Part shown: one piece after another, positions 1 through 9,545 of the stretch
Position numbering within the stretch: the stretch's first letter is position 1
Layout of the letters: each line of letters starts with the position of its first letter
Origin: Flectonema sp. DT1601
Taxonomy: Eukaryota; Euglenozoa; Diplonemea; Diplonemida; Diplonemidae
NCBI GenBank assembly: GCA_964019425.1
Contig: OZ025837.1
Coordinates: 677,001 to 741,000, forward strand
Direction of reading: 5' to 3'
DNA: 64,000 nt
Program-made: the position numbers and the translations under genes
Notes under the pieces: generated by a model
Database searches by the model: none
The model's input: the letters and a program-made list of their open reading frames with translations, nothing else
Told to the model about the DNA's origin: nothing

Positions 1-483
1 GTTTGTTTTCCCTCAATGGAAAAAAAAAAAAAAAAAAAACTTCCCCAAAAAAAAAGACAAGTTCAACTTTATTAGTATTATAAAGTTATTACGGTTTCTA
101 CATTGTCACCTCCCAAAAAGACTACATAAGGAAGTTGTGCTGTGAAGTTGCTTTTTTTTTCTTTTTTTTTTTTTTTAATTCGCTATGTCGCAAGCAGAGC
201 CACTTACTACTCTCTAACCCCTTCTGACTTGCTAAAAAAAAAAAATGAATAAGAAAAGAACTTTGAGAGGAAAAATGAGTAAACTGAAGTGTAGAAGATA
301 TGATTTAATAACCCCATTCCATGCTTCTGAGAAGTTTTTTTTTTTTGAAAAAATTAAAAGTTTTTTTGTAATTTCAGTATTCAGAAACATCATTAACAGT
401 TAATGTAGCGATGAACCCCCTATTAGTTGGTTGTTTTTTATGAAGCCTCTTATTTCTAATTCTAAAAAAAAAGATAAATAAAT
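1..483. other. upstream non-coding stretch with trans-splice acceptor
   Basis: No gene is seen here. The stretch is rich in A and T homopolymers. A T-rich run followed by TTTCAG places a likely spliced-leader acceptor at 376-377, about 106 bases before the ATG of the paraflagellar rod gene. Confidence 0.5.
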
Positions 484-2076
484 ATGGATCGACGGGTTAG
501 CATTATTAGTGGTTCTGGTCATCAAGCTGCTAGAAGAACCTCTGAAATAGTATGTAATCCAGGGACGGTGGATGAACAACGAATCGACTTGTTTGATAAG
601 CAGCACAGAGATATTTCAAAGGTCCTAAGCGAACTGTCCTGGACTTGCAAAGAAAAGTTAAGAAAAGTTAGTATGATTAGAAGTGGTAGAGGGAGTTTAG
701 ATTTGGGTCATTTTGAGTATTCTATTGCGGATTTAATTAAAGACAAAGGATTGTTAATATCTGAAATGACACTTGACAAACAGTCAGAACCAGAGTCAAA
801 ACCCCCACAGACAGATACATCAACAGACTTACTAACAGGGAAATCATCTCAGTTCGCATCCGTTCTCAAAAAAATTGCACCAGAAATACCTGGTGGATGG
901 GATAGGTTGAGAAAGTACACATTCACTCCAGACGTTGAAGACATGTTGGGTGACGTTCCAGTCATGATCGCCTCTCTCTTGCATAAGATAGATGTTAATT
1001 CCGAAGATTTAAAAAAAGCAACAGAAGATGGTAACATGAGTCTCGCAGAGGGTTTTGCTTTGAAAAGAGTAACCCTCCATGAAGACCTACTTGAAACTGT
1101 TTCCGAGGCTTTGACTGACCTCCGATCTCTCACCAGTCGACACTCCGAAAACGTTATTTCTCTCAGCGAAGATAAAGATGACTTAACTGCCATTACAAGT
1201 GAAGATCACGGCACAAACAGCATCTTGGAAAAGGCACATGCTGATCAAGAAGCTTTGGCCAGGCACAGCTACACATTAGAAACAAGACTGCAATCGATAA
1301 ATGAAAAGTTAAGCTCCTTAAACGAGTTGCTCAGTGAAGAGATGGACGAAAACAACGGTGAAACCTTGAGACAGTGGAAGATTATAGACACTGCCATACA
1401 GGCACTAGGGAAACTGGAAGCAGATAGGTATTCTCTTTCAAAACGAAGGGAGGCGGAAATTGCACTTACCACCAAACAGAAAATGCTAATCTCAGTCATG
1501 CAACGTGCCACTGATGAGCACACTGAGTCCCTGCAGTTTTTTGAGTCGAAAATTGCAACACAAGTCGCTCAACAAAACAGCAAACAGACCGCTTTGATGG
1601 AGTCTCTTGGAATGTTAGAAGAAGCAGTTGCAGACATGGGCAGCATTCTGAAGGACAAGGAAACCAGATTCCACACAGCGAAGGTAGACGCTGTCTCAAG
1701 GCTGATGCAATTGCTTTCCAAGTTGGTTAGCAAAAAGGACAGGAAGATACAGCTTTTGAATGAAAAACTTCACAGTGCGAGCATTCAGCTGGAGCTGTGT
1801 TCAGAAACCCTGAATCCTGAAGGAAAGCGACACTCAGATGACCGCGCTGCTGTTCTTAACCTCGTTCAGCAAACCAAATTAGAGCAGTCTGTCCTTCGTC
1901 GTAAAATACACACAGCTTACCAGCAACTGGCTCCGGCAACACAGTACCTTACCGAGGAGGGCATCCCTTTCACAAACCCGCTTGATGACATCGGAGACGA
2001 TATTTTGAACCGCAAGGCTGTAACAAATGACTATCACCAACATCTCGCTGATGTCGCAGCTGAGATGCGCCCATGA
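484..2076 (+). CDS. paraflagellar rod protein (PFR1/PFR2 family)
   Basis: A structural protein of the paraflagellar rod, the lattice beside the axoneme in euglenozoan flagella. The 530-residue product is a nearly continuous coiled coil. It aligns by eye with trypanosome PFR2 along its C-terminal two thirds: a segment around GNMSLAEG (PFR2 has GEMAIAEE), an LGMLEE motif near residue 375 (PFR2 GMLEE), a block reading KLVSKKDRK then IQLELCSETLNP (PFR2 LVYKKEKR, IQLEFAIETFDP), and a terminal YHQHLA (PFR2 YRAHLA). It is somewhat shorter than the usual 590-600 residues, mainly in the N-terminal part. The start is the first ATG after the acceptor at 376-377; no intron is needed. This gene is the strongest single marker of the lineage. 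Family assignment is firm; which paralogue (PFR1, PFR2 or a PFR-associated protein) is open. Confidence 0.9.
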   Translation: MDRRVSIISGSGHQAARRTSEIVCNPGTVDEQRIDLFDKQHRDISKVLSELSWTCKEKLRKVSMIRSGRGSLDLGHFEYSIADLIKDKGLLISEMTLDKQSEPESKPPQTDTSTDLLTGKSSQFASVLKKIAPEIPGGWDRLRKYTFTPDVEDMLGDVPVMIASLLHKIDVNSEDLKKATEDGNMSLAEGFALKRVTLHEDLLETVSEALTDLRSLTSRHSENVISLSEDKDDLTAITSEDHGTNSILEKAHADQEALARHSYTLETRLQSINEKLSSLNELLSEEMDENNGETLRQWKIIDTAIQALGKLEADRYSLSKRREAEIALTTKQKMLISVMQRATDEHTESLQFFESKIATQVAQQNSKQTALMESLGMLEEAVADMGSILKDKETRFHTAKVDAVSRLMQLLSKLVSKKDRKIQLLNEKLHSASIQLELCSETLNPEGKRHSDDRAAVLNLVQQTKLEQSVLRRKIHTAYQQLAPATQYLTEEGIPFTNPLDDIGDDILNRKAVTNDYHQHLADVAAEMRP

Positions 2077-2201
2077 AGACTTCTTACACTAGACTATCTT
2101 TAAAAAAAACATCTCTGTTTTCACAGGTGCAAGATTTTATTGTTGGTTTTGTTGTTTTTTGTTAGCGATTTCATTCTCTTCAGGATCACGGGTACAAGAA
2201 A

Positions 2202-2336
2202 ATGACTGATCTCGCTAAGAGAATAGAGCTGGCTGACCAGCTGTCAAGGTGTGGGATGGGCGCTCAAAATAAAGCTCTGACGGCACTCAGGGTGATGTGC
2301 TCATCGAGACGGGATATCGAAGGTGTCTATGATTTG
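2202..2336 (+). CDS. possible first exon of the B-box protein gene
   Basis: A T/C-rich run ending in CAG at 2181-2183 precedes an ATG at 2202 that opens a 45-codon reading frame (MTDLAKRIELADQLSR...). It ends in phase 0 at a GTGTGT donor at 2337. A phase-0 acceptor (TAAAACAG) lies at 3207-3214, directly before the open frame of the B-box protein, so the two can join into one protein. The intron would be 878 bases and would hold the antisense tRNA-Gly gene. It could instead be a tiny separate gene or chance. I recognise no domain in it. Confidence 0.35.
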
Positions 2337-2443
2337 GTGTGTTTTCTTTTTTTGTCTGCATTGTATCCACCTTTTTTTTGGTTGTATTCGGAAGGTGGAA
2401 TTATTTGCAAGTTTCTTAAGATCCGTAACTAATAAAAAATGTG

Positions 2444-2514
2444 CGCTCACCGGGAGTCGAACCCGGGCCGCTCGCTTGGAAGGCGAGAATACTAACCGTT
2501 ATACCATGAGCGCT
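2444..2514 (-). tRNA. tRNA-Gly (anticodon TCC)
   Basis: A complete 71-base cloverleaf is read on the minus strand. The acceptor stem GCGCTCA pairs with TGAGCGC. The D arm contains GGTTAGT. The anticodon loop CTTCCAA gives anticodon TCC. The T arm holds GGTTCGACTCC, which matches box B. On the minus strand it is followed by a T6 run, a normal RNA polymerase III terminator. It is transcribed against all protein genes in the window and may lie inside an intron of the B-box gene. Confidence 0.95.
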
Positions 2515-3214
2515 CTGTCGGGTATTGCGTTTTTATATTCTTTTGTGAATTGAACCTTTACTTTCCTCGGATTCTCTCTTTTTTTGTCTCACTAGACTCT
2601 TTTACTTCTTGTCTTTCTTTATACTTTCTGGATCTCTTTAAAGTTGGAGGAAGAGAAGTGAGCAACGTCTGGTAATCAGCAGAAGAACAAGCGATTAGCA
2701 ATAGTAATATATGCTACCCTTCGATACCCACCGACGGCGATTTTTAAGTGTTTCTCTCGGCGCAGTCAAATTTTTCCTCGGAGCTATGTATCTTCTTAAA
2801 TTCATTTGATGAGAATATAACTCTGCGGTACATTCTATTTAAATTCCTCGTGTACGACGGCATTCGTACCGCCTAAAATAACCGCAAGACACAAAATCCC
2901 GCACCGAATCTCACTGCTACTTAAGTTTGTTGCTTTTGAAGTATTTCTCCTGTTGTCTCTGAAAGTTTGATTCGAGCTCACGGAGCTCCTGGTTGTTGCA
3001 GCAGTTCAGTTTTCTCTTCATGCTCTGCCTGCTAAGAACTATCATCCTTCTTTCTGTCTTCTTAGCATCTCGAGTCTCTACTCTCTCTTTGCATGTAATG
3101 TGCACAAGATTGAAGCTAACCCAAAGGCGATGAAGTCCAAATTCCCAATAATTTTATTTTCTATTTTTTTTTTGCTCCGAAAGCACTAAACGCAAAACTA
3201 AAGAACTAAAACAG
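2515..3214. other. non-coding stretch, possibly intron of the B-box gene
   Basis: No convincing coding frame on either strand. A short minus-strand open frame at 2917-3105 has no recognisable content. The right end carries a T-rich run (about 3157-3173) and then AACTAAAACAG at 3204-3214, the acceptor used by the following gene. Confidence 0.4.
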
Positions 3215-4453
3215 TTGGACATTACCACCCCTGACTCGTTCCCGATATGGGGGAAGGGATCGAAGCGGTTGTACTGCGGAGCGGGGCAACTTTGGATTTT
3301 TGGAGACGAAGATGATGTGGTCGCTCAGAGAGGACGTGTTCGAAGTGAAGAACGCGGAAGAGCATTTCCAACAGATTGCGTGAACTGGCAGCAGGCAGAC
3401 GGGCACGGTGGGTGGGAACCAATGCCAGATCGGATATCTGTACAATTGGCACATAATATAGACGTCAATATTCAACCAAGGGAGATGACATGCTCAACAT
3501 GCAATGAGAAATTATGTTTATTTGATAAAGACCTTGACAGTTTAGTATGTCACGTATGCGCTTTATCAGGAAGGAGTGTGGGCCACGCAGTAATTTCAAT
3601 CGACGAATACATGCACACCACTACCGCAAGAGTAAGAGAGGTAAGACAACTAACTCAGTCGAGTAAAGATGATGTTACGAGATGTATGACTTTCTTTCAA
3701 CAATTACAAGCCCAGTCCTATGAATATGATAAAATGAAAGACCAAGTACGAGGAGCCATTGAAGCTGCGATCGGATACCTGAAACAGGAAGAAGCTAAAG
3801 AACTCTCTCGTATTGATGAAATGCGTCTTCGTAATGAAAAAGTTATTTCTGATAAGTTAACTGAAGCAGAGATTGCTGTTCAAGAATTGAATCACAGATT
3901 AGAACTAGCTGACTCATCGCTAGAAGAAACACATCCACCTGCCTTCAGTTACAAAAGTAAGGAATATTTTGATAAGAGTAGAGAACCTATTCCGATCCCT
4001 CCAATCGAGTCTGCTGCCTACCAGAACTATACTCCTCAGATTCACACACTTCCATTACATAGAGCTGTACCACCAGTTGGTACCACTGTTCGTATTCCTC
4101 AAAGCACACTGTTGCTTACTGAGGGACAAACTGATGTTGGTAATATTTGTTTTATGGGTTTGTTCTTTGAGCTTCACTTAAAGCATAGTCCAACTCATAT
4201 GGGAGTCTTCTTACACTGTCCGATATGTGATCCGGTGTACGTTACTATGGAATGGGCTCTTGATATTATGGATATCAACAGAGAGCCACTGATCACAACG
4301 AAGGTAGCTGATGGAAAATTTCCGAAAGACTCGGCAATCGGTTGGCAGAATGCTATCTCACTGGACACTCTTCGAAAGCATCCTGCTGTGGAGATGTCGA
4401 TAGACCTCAGATCGATAGCTTATGACTTGGTTCCACCTCCTGGTGCACGTTAG
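3215..4453 (+). CDS. B-box / coiled-coil / MATH-like (TRIM-type) protein
   Basis: The frame opens at an acceptor AG (3213-3214) with no ATG, so either an upstream exon (2202-2336) supplies the start or translation begins at the in-frame ATG at 3422. Counting from 3215, residues about 90-125 form a B-box-like zinc site: paired Cys, a leucine-rich LCLFD...D stretch, LVCHVC, then SG and His residues. Residues about 130-230 are a charged coiled coil. The last 120 residues (GLFFELHLKHS onward, with a WALDIMD core and GWQNAISLDTL) resemble a MATH/TRAF-type beta sandwich. B-box plus coiled coil plus MATH is the TRIM37-like order, but I see no RING domain. TRIM-like proteins usually act in ubiquitin ligation or as scaffolds; without a RING this one may only bind partners. 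Confidence 0.65.
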   Translation: MDITTPDSFPIWGKGSKRLYCGAGQLWIFGDEDDVVAQRGRVRSEERGRAFPTDCVNWQQADGHGGWEPMPDRISVQLAHNIDVNIQPREMTCSTCNEKLCLFDKDLDSLVCHVCALSGRSVGHAVISIDEYMHTTTARVREVRQLTQSSKDDVTRCMTFFQQLQAQSYEYDKMKDQVRGAIEAAIGYLKQEEAKELSRIDEMRLRNEKVISDKLTEAEIAVQELNHRLELADSSLEETHPPAFSYKSKEYFDKSREPIPIPPIESAAYQNYTPQIHTLPLHRAVPPVGTTVRIPQSTLLLTEGQTDVGNICFMGLFFELHLKHSPTHMGVFLHCPICDPVYVTMEWALDIMDINREPLITTKVADGKFPKDSAIGWQNAISLDTLRKHPAVEMSIDLRSIAYDLVPPPGAR

Positions 4454-5268
4454 GGTTCACAGTAACAGTTAGGGAATGATGATTACAATTGGTTTAAAAA
4501 CATGGTAGACTCTAGATAGGTTTATTCCCAGATCACTCTTCCCCCTCTTGTGTAGGATTACAAAAATTTGTACCCTCCCCCTCCATACTCCATAGAATAT
4601 GATTCAACACCCCCTCTCGGATAGATTTTTATAACAACCTCTCCAGTTAAAAACACACCTTTTATTGCAATGAGGGGTAAAAAGGTAGAAAAAATAGTTG
4701 CTTAGCAATCTGTACTTTTATTGGCAAAACAAAGTGTGTTACTTAAGGCAGTCAATACACCTGTTTCAGGTGGTACTAGAATTTGTCTTCGGCTGCCTTA
4801 ATATGTGAGTAAGCGAAGCTAAGGACTCAACGGGAAGAAAAAAAAAAAGATAAAAAAAAAAAAAAACATGAGTTCGAAAAAAAAAAAAAAAAAAAAAAAA
4901 GTTGAAATGAAGAATAAGAAGGAATTTTGGCAAATTCCTTCCATTATGTGATAAAGAAAAACGAAAAGATTTTTTTTTTTTTAAAAATAAAATAAAATGA
5001 AAGAAGAAAATAAAAAAAAAATAAAAAAAAAAACAATTTTCAGTGATACTCCCTTTTCTTTAAATAAAATAATAAAAAAAAAAAAAAAAGCAACTACGCT
5101 ACGAAGCTATTTTCATATCTGTGTTCCCTGTGTGTGTTATTTTAAGAATCATTTTAAATTCATTTCTTCAGTAAAATGCTAAAGATAAATAGAACCTGAT
5201 TTCTTATAATCATTAAAAACAGCTCATCTTACCCAATACGTTTTGCAGGTTACACAAACTACTTATAG
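4454..5268. other. intergenic stretch with structured element and acceptor
   Basis: Probable 3' UTR of the B-box gene, then A/T homopolymers and the acceptor of the next gene (TTTTGCAG, AG at 5247-5248). A short low-complexity open frame at 4997-5182 is almost all Lys codons and is not believed. A foldable element at 4743-4801 is listed separately. Confidence 0.45.
4743..4801. other. nested inverted repeats, possible structured RNA
   Basis: A 9-base perfect outer stem (TTAAGGCAG at 4743-4751 with CTGCCTTAA at 4793-4801) encloses a second perfect hairpin (CACCTG at 4758-4763, loop TTT, CAGGTG at 4767-4772). It lies about 290 bases after the B-box gene. It could be a 3' UTR element or a small ncRNA. 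No snoRNA box is obvious. Confidence 0.3.
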
Positions 5269-7050
5269 ATGTCGTTTTTTAATGTAAAATGTCCTGTTCA
5301 GCCTCGTTGTCACGAACCTCCACCTCCTCCACCTGTATGTATTCAGCTCACTGATTTTTTTTTTTTTTTAAAAATATTTTTTGTTTATTTATTTATTTAC
5401 GAGGCCTAGGAAGCCAAAAGCCAGGAAAAGCTCACAAGGGTAACAGTTATATCGCTACCAGCAACCGTGAGACTCTCACAGACGATAAGAGACGTAGAAT
5501 AACCTGGAACAAATGACTACCTGAACCCACCGTCCACGCGAGCAGTCAGTGTTAGAGACGACTGATAACCCCAATTTTCATCAAAGAGAGGGAGAACACG
5601 CCACATTAGATCAGAAAATAAGAAATAAAGTAATGACAAGAAAGAGAAATGATACTAATAAAATAAAATAAGAAATTACACTAGAGGAAAGAGACGTTCA
5701 TTATCTACCTCGGGGATTACGTCGTAGGAGGCGACTTAGGTGAGAGTGGAACTTAGAAAGCTTGGATTCCGACCAGCTAGGATTGACCAGCACATTAACC
5801 ATAGAAAGGTCGTCAATAACAACATTTAAATCGGTAGCTTTATAAGCGTTATCAATAAGTTCCATAACATATTCCTTCACATCAGAACCCAGTAATGAGA
5901 AACTAGTCTTCCTTTCGATGTGTGCGATTAGTTTCTTCCTCACAAAAATACCCTGAAGCGGAAACTTCAGCAACAACGGATTGTCAGATAACTCTTTAAG
6001 ATGATTATCAAGCTTGCTGATCAATAACAACGTGAAAGGCTGCCATTCGGTTCGAAAGAACATATCCAGAGATAGCTCATCATCTGATGTCGGAAATCCC
6101 ATTGTTTGCTTTACCAATTCCCTGGTCTCAACGCATTCAAGCAGCAGATGCTCAGTTGAGGTATCCTGAAAGCCACAGAACAGACAACATTTAAACCCCG
6201 CAGTGACCCTCGGTAGCTTTACAAGCCTGTGGTGAGAGGTTCGCAGACGAGACAATTCCACCTCCTGCCTCCTAGTGAGACAGGGAAGGAAACGTTGAGG
6301 GCCAGATCCAAGAGTCGCTTTGCTGTGAAGCCCACTTACAGGATAGTACTCCAAGGATGGAGTCTTTCCCAATAAAGAGTATAGGAAGTGGTTGCTAATT
6401 CCGCGAGTAGTCCCGTTTCTCATTACGATCAAGACGGTCAGCCATTTCAGACTTAGTAGCAATAGCAGAGTTAGCTCGTTGCCTACTTGAGACGGTCAGC
6501 CTCTGGGATCCCGATCCTTTATCATTATTCAGAGACTCAGTCTCACTCCCACTTGCCCCTCTCAAGGCGTCAACAGCGTCTGCTGGCACCCTCATGTTCA
6601 CAGACATAACATGAGGGTCTGTTTCCTTCTTGTTGGCAGGCCACAAGGGTGCGGCTCGATAGGCAGGTTCGTAACTGCTGTGTAGTAGTCGGAAGCCTTC
6701 TTGCATAACTCACTCGGCGAAGGCACCTTGTAATAATCATAACGAAAATGTTATGACTGATAAATCTGTATTTAAAAAAAATCCCCAGCTCGCGCGGGGT
6801 TTCCCTGTCGCTGTATGTTGAGACAACGATCAGAGTCAGAAGGAAGAGTATACAAATTTACTGTGTATTTTTGAGTGACAAAGAAAGAAGTTTCCATTTT
6901 ATCTTCCCGAAAAAAAAAAAAAAAAATCAGGTACTCCCACCAAACATTGATGCAAAGGTAAGTGACATAACAAAACGAGTAAGTGATTTTGACTATAGAC
7001 TCTCACAACTGGAAAACGATGTCACATCTTTATACACGATGATAAAATAG
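5269..7050 (+). CDS. small coiled-coil micro-protein, two exons
   Basis: Exon 1 is 5269-5334 and exon 2 is 6931-7050, joined in phase 0 across an intron with GTATGT at its start and ATCAG at its end, giving 61 residues. Exon 1 encodes MSFFNVKCPVQP and a run of six prolines. Exon 2 starts VLPPNIDAKVSD and forms a short heptad coiled coil (ITKRVSDFDYRLSQLEND) up to the stop. Its size and single C-terminal coil recall HSBP1- or BRK1/WASHC3-type adaptor proteins, but identity is too weak to name it. The acceptor for exon 1 (TTTTGCAG) ends at 5248. The intron is long for this window because a LINE fragment sits in it. The matching phases and the intact coil argue for a working gene. Confidence 0.6.
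5353..6708 (-). mobile_element. 5'-truncated non-LTR retrotransposon (LINE) fragment
   Basis: A minus-strand fragment of a LINE. The readable protein (5701-6462) is the 3' part of a LINE ORF2: an LSRLRTSHHRL motif followed by C-x2-C-x8-H-x4-C (CLFC ... EHLLLEC), as seen after the RNase H region of many LINEs. A second frame at 6395-6706 covers upstream sequence, so a frameshift lies where they overlap (6395-6462). No reverse transcriptase core is present. On the minus strand the 3' end runs into TAAATAAA-type repeats and a poly(A) tract (plus-strand T run at about 5356-5371). The hexamer CTCACT occurs at 5347-5352 and again at 6709-6714 and may be a worn target-site duplication. It lies in antisense inside the intron of the micro-protein gene. 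Confidence 0.75.
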
Positions 7051-7135
7051 TAATTATTTATACCTGTTTTTTTCTTTTTTTTTTCTTTTTTGTTTTTTTA
7101 ATACCAATTTCTTAATTACATCTCCTCAACAGATC

Positions 7136-8638
7136 ATGTGGAATGATGACACTCACATTACCACATCTGATGATAGTGAACCAGGTAGGGAACTTGACGT
7201 TGTGGGTGAACGAACAAAATGTATTGTTCGGAGATGGGCTCCCCCGGGTGTGACGAAAGCAGCCCCGAGATACCCTCCCCCGGCACTGTCTCCCGAGAGA
7301 ATAAAAGTAAAAAATATAAACGAAATCATAAGAAGTAGTTATATATTTCAAAAAGATAGTGATCAAGATGATGCAAAGACAGTAACACCTCCGACAGGTG
7401 TGGTGTCGCATCAGATCAACAGACCAATCAGTCATTGTGAGGTTTGTGGAGTAGAGTGGAAAAGAGTTCCTGTAGTTGGTGAGGATACTATTTTAGGTAG
7501 AATTCTGTTAAATACAACGGGAGAAATACCACAACACACTGTTCTGATGTATGTAATACAGTGCTATTCTGGATCTGAGACTTGGATAACACGCCACCGA
7601 TACTCGTCATTTTATAATTTACATCACACGCTTCTCAATCAAAACCCGTCTATTTTTAACAAAGCTAAACTACCACGACGAACACTAGTGAGGAGGACGT
7701 CTCATCCTCACGCTGCAGCGAGGGTTAGGATGTTGAATTCTTATTTAAAAAAAGTATCGAGTCACTGTTCTCCATTATTACATACCTTCTTAAGTCCTGA
7801 TAGTGACACAGAAATTAAAAGAATATCATCTGCCGGAGGGAGACGTGCATCGAAATTTGATATTCTGACGTCAACACAGTCGAAAAGACGTTCAATTCTA
7901 CTGGCTAGGGAATCTTTGAAATTTCGTGATATAATAGTGGCTGCGAGGTTGTGTGGGTTGAAGTGTGAGGATAGTACTGAACCAAGTATTCCTTTACTGG
8001 TAGCAGATGAGAGTAGAGGAAGGAAAACTGTGGAAAAAACTTATCGATTGGGATGGGCAAACCTTCGTCATGAAGAGCAGCCGTTACTAAAACGATCATC
8101 AGTTAGGGTGACGGTAGTTCCCCCGATGACAACTGGTCATAAGAGTCCACCACCAGGATTGGTAATCTCAAGAAAGCTTCTTGAATTACGTAATGCTGGG
8201 TTATCATCAACGAGATTTACTCAGCCTGGAGCTGAGTGGTGGGGAGCATTCCCTCCCACCAGCAGCACGCTTTCAACAGGTTATGGAAAGTATACCTGGG
8301 ATGTTATCCCTCTTCGGTCACCTGTTGGTATTAGTGTCTTACAAAACATTCTTCATTCTATTATTAAATTATGTCCATTGTCAGTTGTTCTTGAATTGCG
8401 ATCACTATCGGTTAGTGATATTCAAATTCCTATTCCGCTCTGTTATAGAACCCGTTGTAGAGTAGCTGTGTTTAGAGGATCTCCACCTTTTGCTCACCTT
8501 TCTGTCGTGTTTAAAACTTTTTATTATATTCAATTACCTCGTTGTCCAAACGGAGGAGGAGTTTTATATTATCGTGGGAAGGGAAGTGGGATCCGTTTTG
8601 GGAAATTATGTCGGAGTCCGAGAAGTGAAAATGATTAG
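7136..8638 (+). CDS. PX-domain phosphoinositide-binding protein
   Basis: The 500-residue product carries a PX (phox homology) domain at about residues 135-225: VLMYVIQCYSG, the lipid-contact motif RHRYSSFYNLHHTLL, a KLPRR stretch and a closing helix (RVRMLNSYLKKV). PX domains bind phosphoinositides, usually PI3P, and bring proteins to endosomes. The N-terminal 110 residues are Pro- and charge-rich. The C-terminal 250 residues are not recognised; they look globular and rich in beta strands. The acceptor AG at 7131-7132 lies only three bases before the ATG, fed by a strong T-rich tract at about 7066-7100. The only oddity is this very short leader. Confidence 0.75.
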   Translation: MWNDDTHITTSDDSEPGRELDVVGERTKCIVRRWAPPGVTKAAPRYPPPALSPERIKVKNINEIIRSSYIFQKDSDQDDAKTVTPPTGVVSHQINRPISHCEVCGVEWKRVPVVGEDTILGRILLNTTGEIPQHTVLMYVIQCYSGSETWITRHRYSSFYNLHHTLLNQNPSIFNKAKLPRRTLVRRTSHPHAAARVRMLNSYLKKVSSHCSPLLHTFLSPDSDTEIKRISSAGGRRASKFDILTSTQSKRRSILLARESLKFRDIIVAARLCGLKCEDSTEPSIPLLVADESRGRKTVEKTYRLGWANLRHEEQPLLKRSSVRVTVVPPMTTGHKSPPPGLVISRKLLELRNAGLSSTRFTQPGAEWWGAFPPTSSTLSTGYGKYTWDVIPLRSPVGISVLQNILHSIIKLCPLSVVLELRSLSVSDIQIPIPLCYRTRCRVAVFRGSPPFAHLSVVFKTFYYIQLPRCPNGGGVLYYRGKGSGIRFGKLCRSPRSEND

Positions 8639-9545
8639 TTTTATATTTCACGTTGTGTAGTTATGATGAAGGTTTATTTTATAAATTTTCTTTTTTTTCA
8701 GTTCTCCCTTTTTTTTTTGGACTGAATGAAAAGTTCTGTACACTTGTATTTATACATATGTATTGTTCTGGAGTTGAACTTTTGATATGAAAGATCAAAA
8801 AATTAGTATCCTTGTCTCTTGTTTTCTTATGTTCTTCGCAGTGAGAGAAGAAACAGTGAAAAAAAAAAAAAAAAAGTTTTTTTTCCCTGTTTTCTTCTGC
8901 TCCCCCTTTATATATATTTAGTTTTATCTTCCCTGTTCCCAATTTCTTTTTCAGCCTTTTACGCGTCGTTTTTGTTTTGTTTGGGGATTTTCGTTTTTAG
9001 TTTTGTCTGTTTTGTTCATTCTTTTTTTTTTTTTTTGCCTCGCATAGAAAATACTGCTGTGGCTACATATGATTACAACCGTTTTGTATTCTTATTGTCT
9101 TTTCAATAAGGCGAAGCGTTGCTTGTTTCGTGTGAGGGGTAGTAAATAATGTTGGCAAACACATAAAAAAAAACGTTTTTTTTGTCTCGCTTTTCATGGT
9201 TTCGAGTGGAAGCACAAACCCTATTCTTATTGTATTTTTCTATCAAAAAAAAGGCATCTCGAAGAAATTTATTCGGTTGCGATTATTTACCTGGGGAGGA
9301 GGGGGGTGTGTGTGCTAATTTACTTGTTGTTGTTAAGTAATTACCCACCATTGATTTCCGATAACGGGTTGGGAAGAGTGAATGATAGTTTTTTTTTTTT
9401 TTTTTTTTTTTAAATTCTTCTACACAAAAGCTGACTCTCTACTTGAAGCAAAACAACTATTCATATATTATATATAAAAAAACAAAAAAAAAAACAAAAA
9501 ATCAAACGTAATACTTAACAATTTTCCCTCCTTTCAGAATGTAAA
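8639..9545. other. intergenic stretch, homopolymer-rich
   Basis: No gene. Open frames at 8679-8942 (minus) and 8819-9109 (plus) are low-complexity readings of T and A tracts. The right end has a long T run (about 9391-9410), an A-rich stretch, and CTCCTTTCAG ending at 9537, the acceptor for the giant coiled-coil gene. Confidence 0.5.
9539..9544 (+). promoter_or_regulatory. start-stop minimal upstream ORF (ATG TAA)
   Basis: Right after the acceptor AG (9536-9537) the sequence reads A ATG TAA A ATG. The first ATG is followed at once by TAA. The start of the giant coiled-coil gene (9546) comes one base after that stop. If this AG is the true trans-splice site, every mRNA carries this start-stop element, which would be expected to lower or gate initiation. 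Confidence 0.5.

Noticed and set aside
849-1699. Minus-strand frames opposite the paraflagellar rod gene
   Set aside because: No recognisable content; the plus strand is strongly supported.
3215-3217. TTG as a start codon for the B-box gene
   Set aside because: It directly follows an acceptor AG; an upstream exon or the ATG at 3422 is more likely than a non-ATG start.
6781-6805. GC-rich CCCC/GGGG hairpin near the LINE upstream end
   Set aside because: Only four clean pairs with a mismatch next to them; likely chance.
8679-9109. Overlapping low-complexity open frames on both strands
   Set aside because: Phe/Lys-rich readings of T and A tracts with no domain and no good start context.
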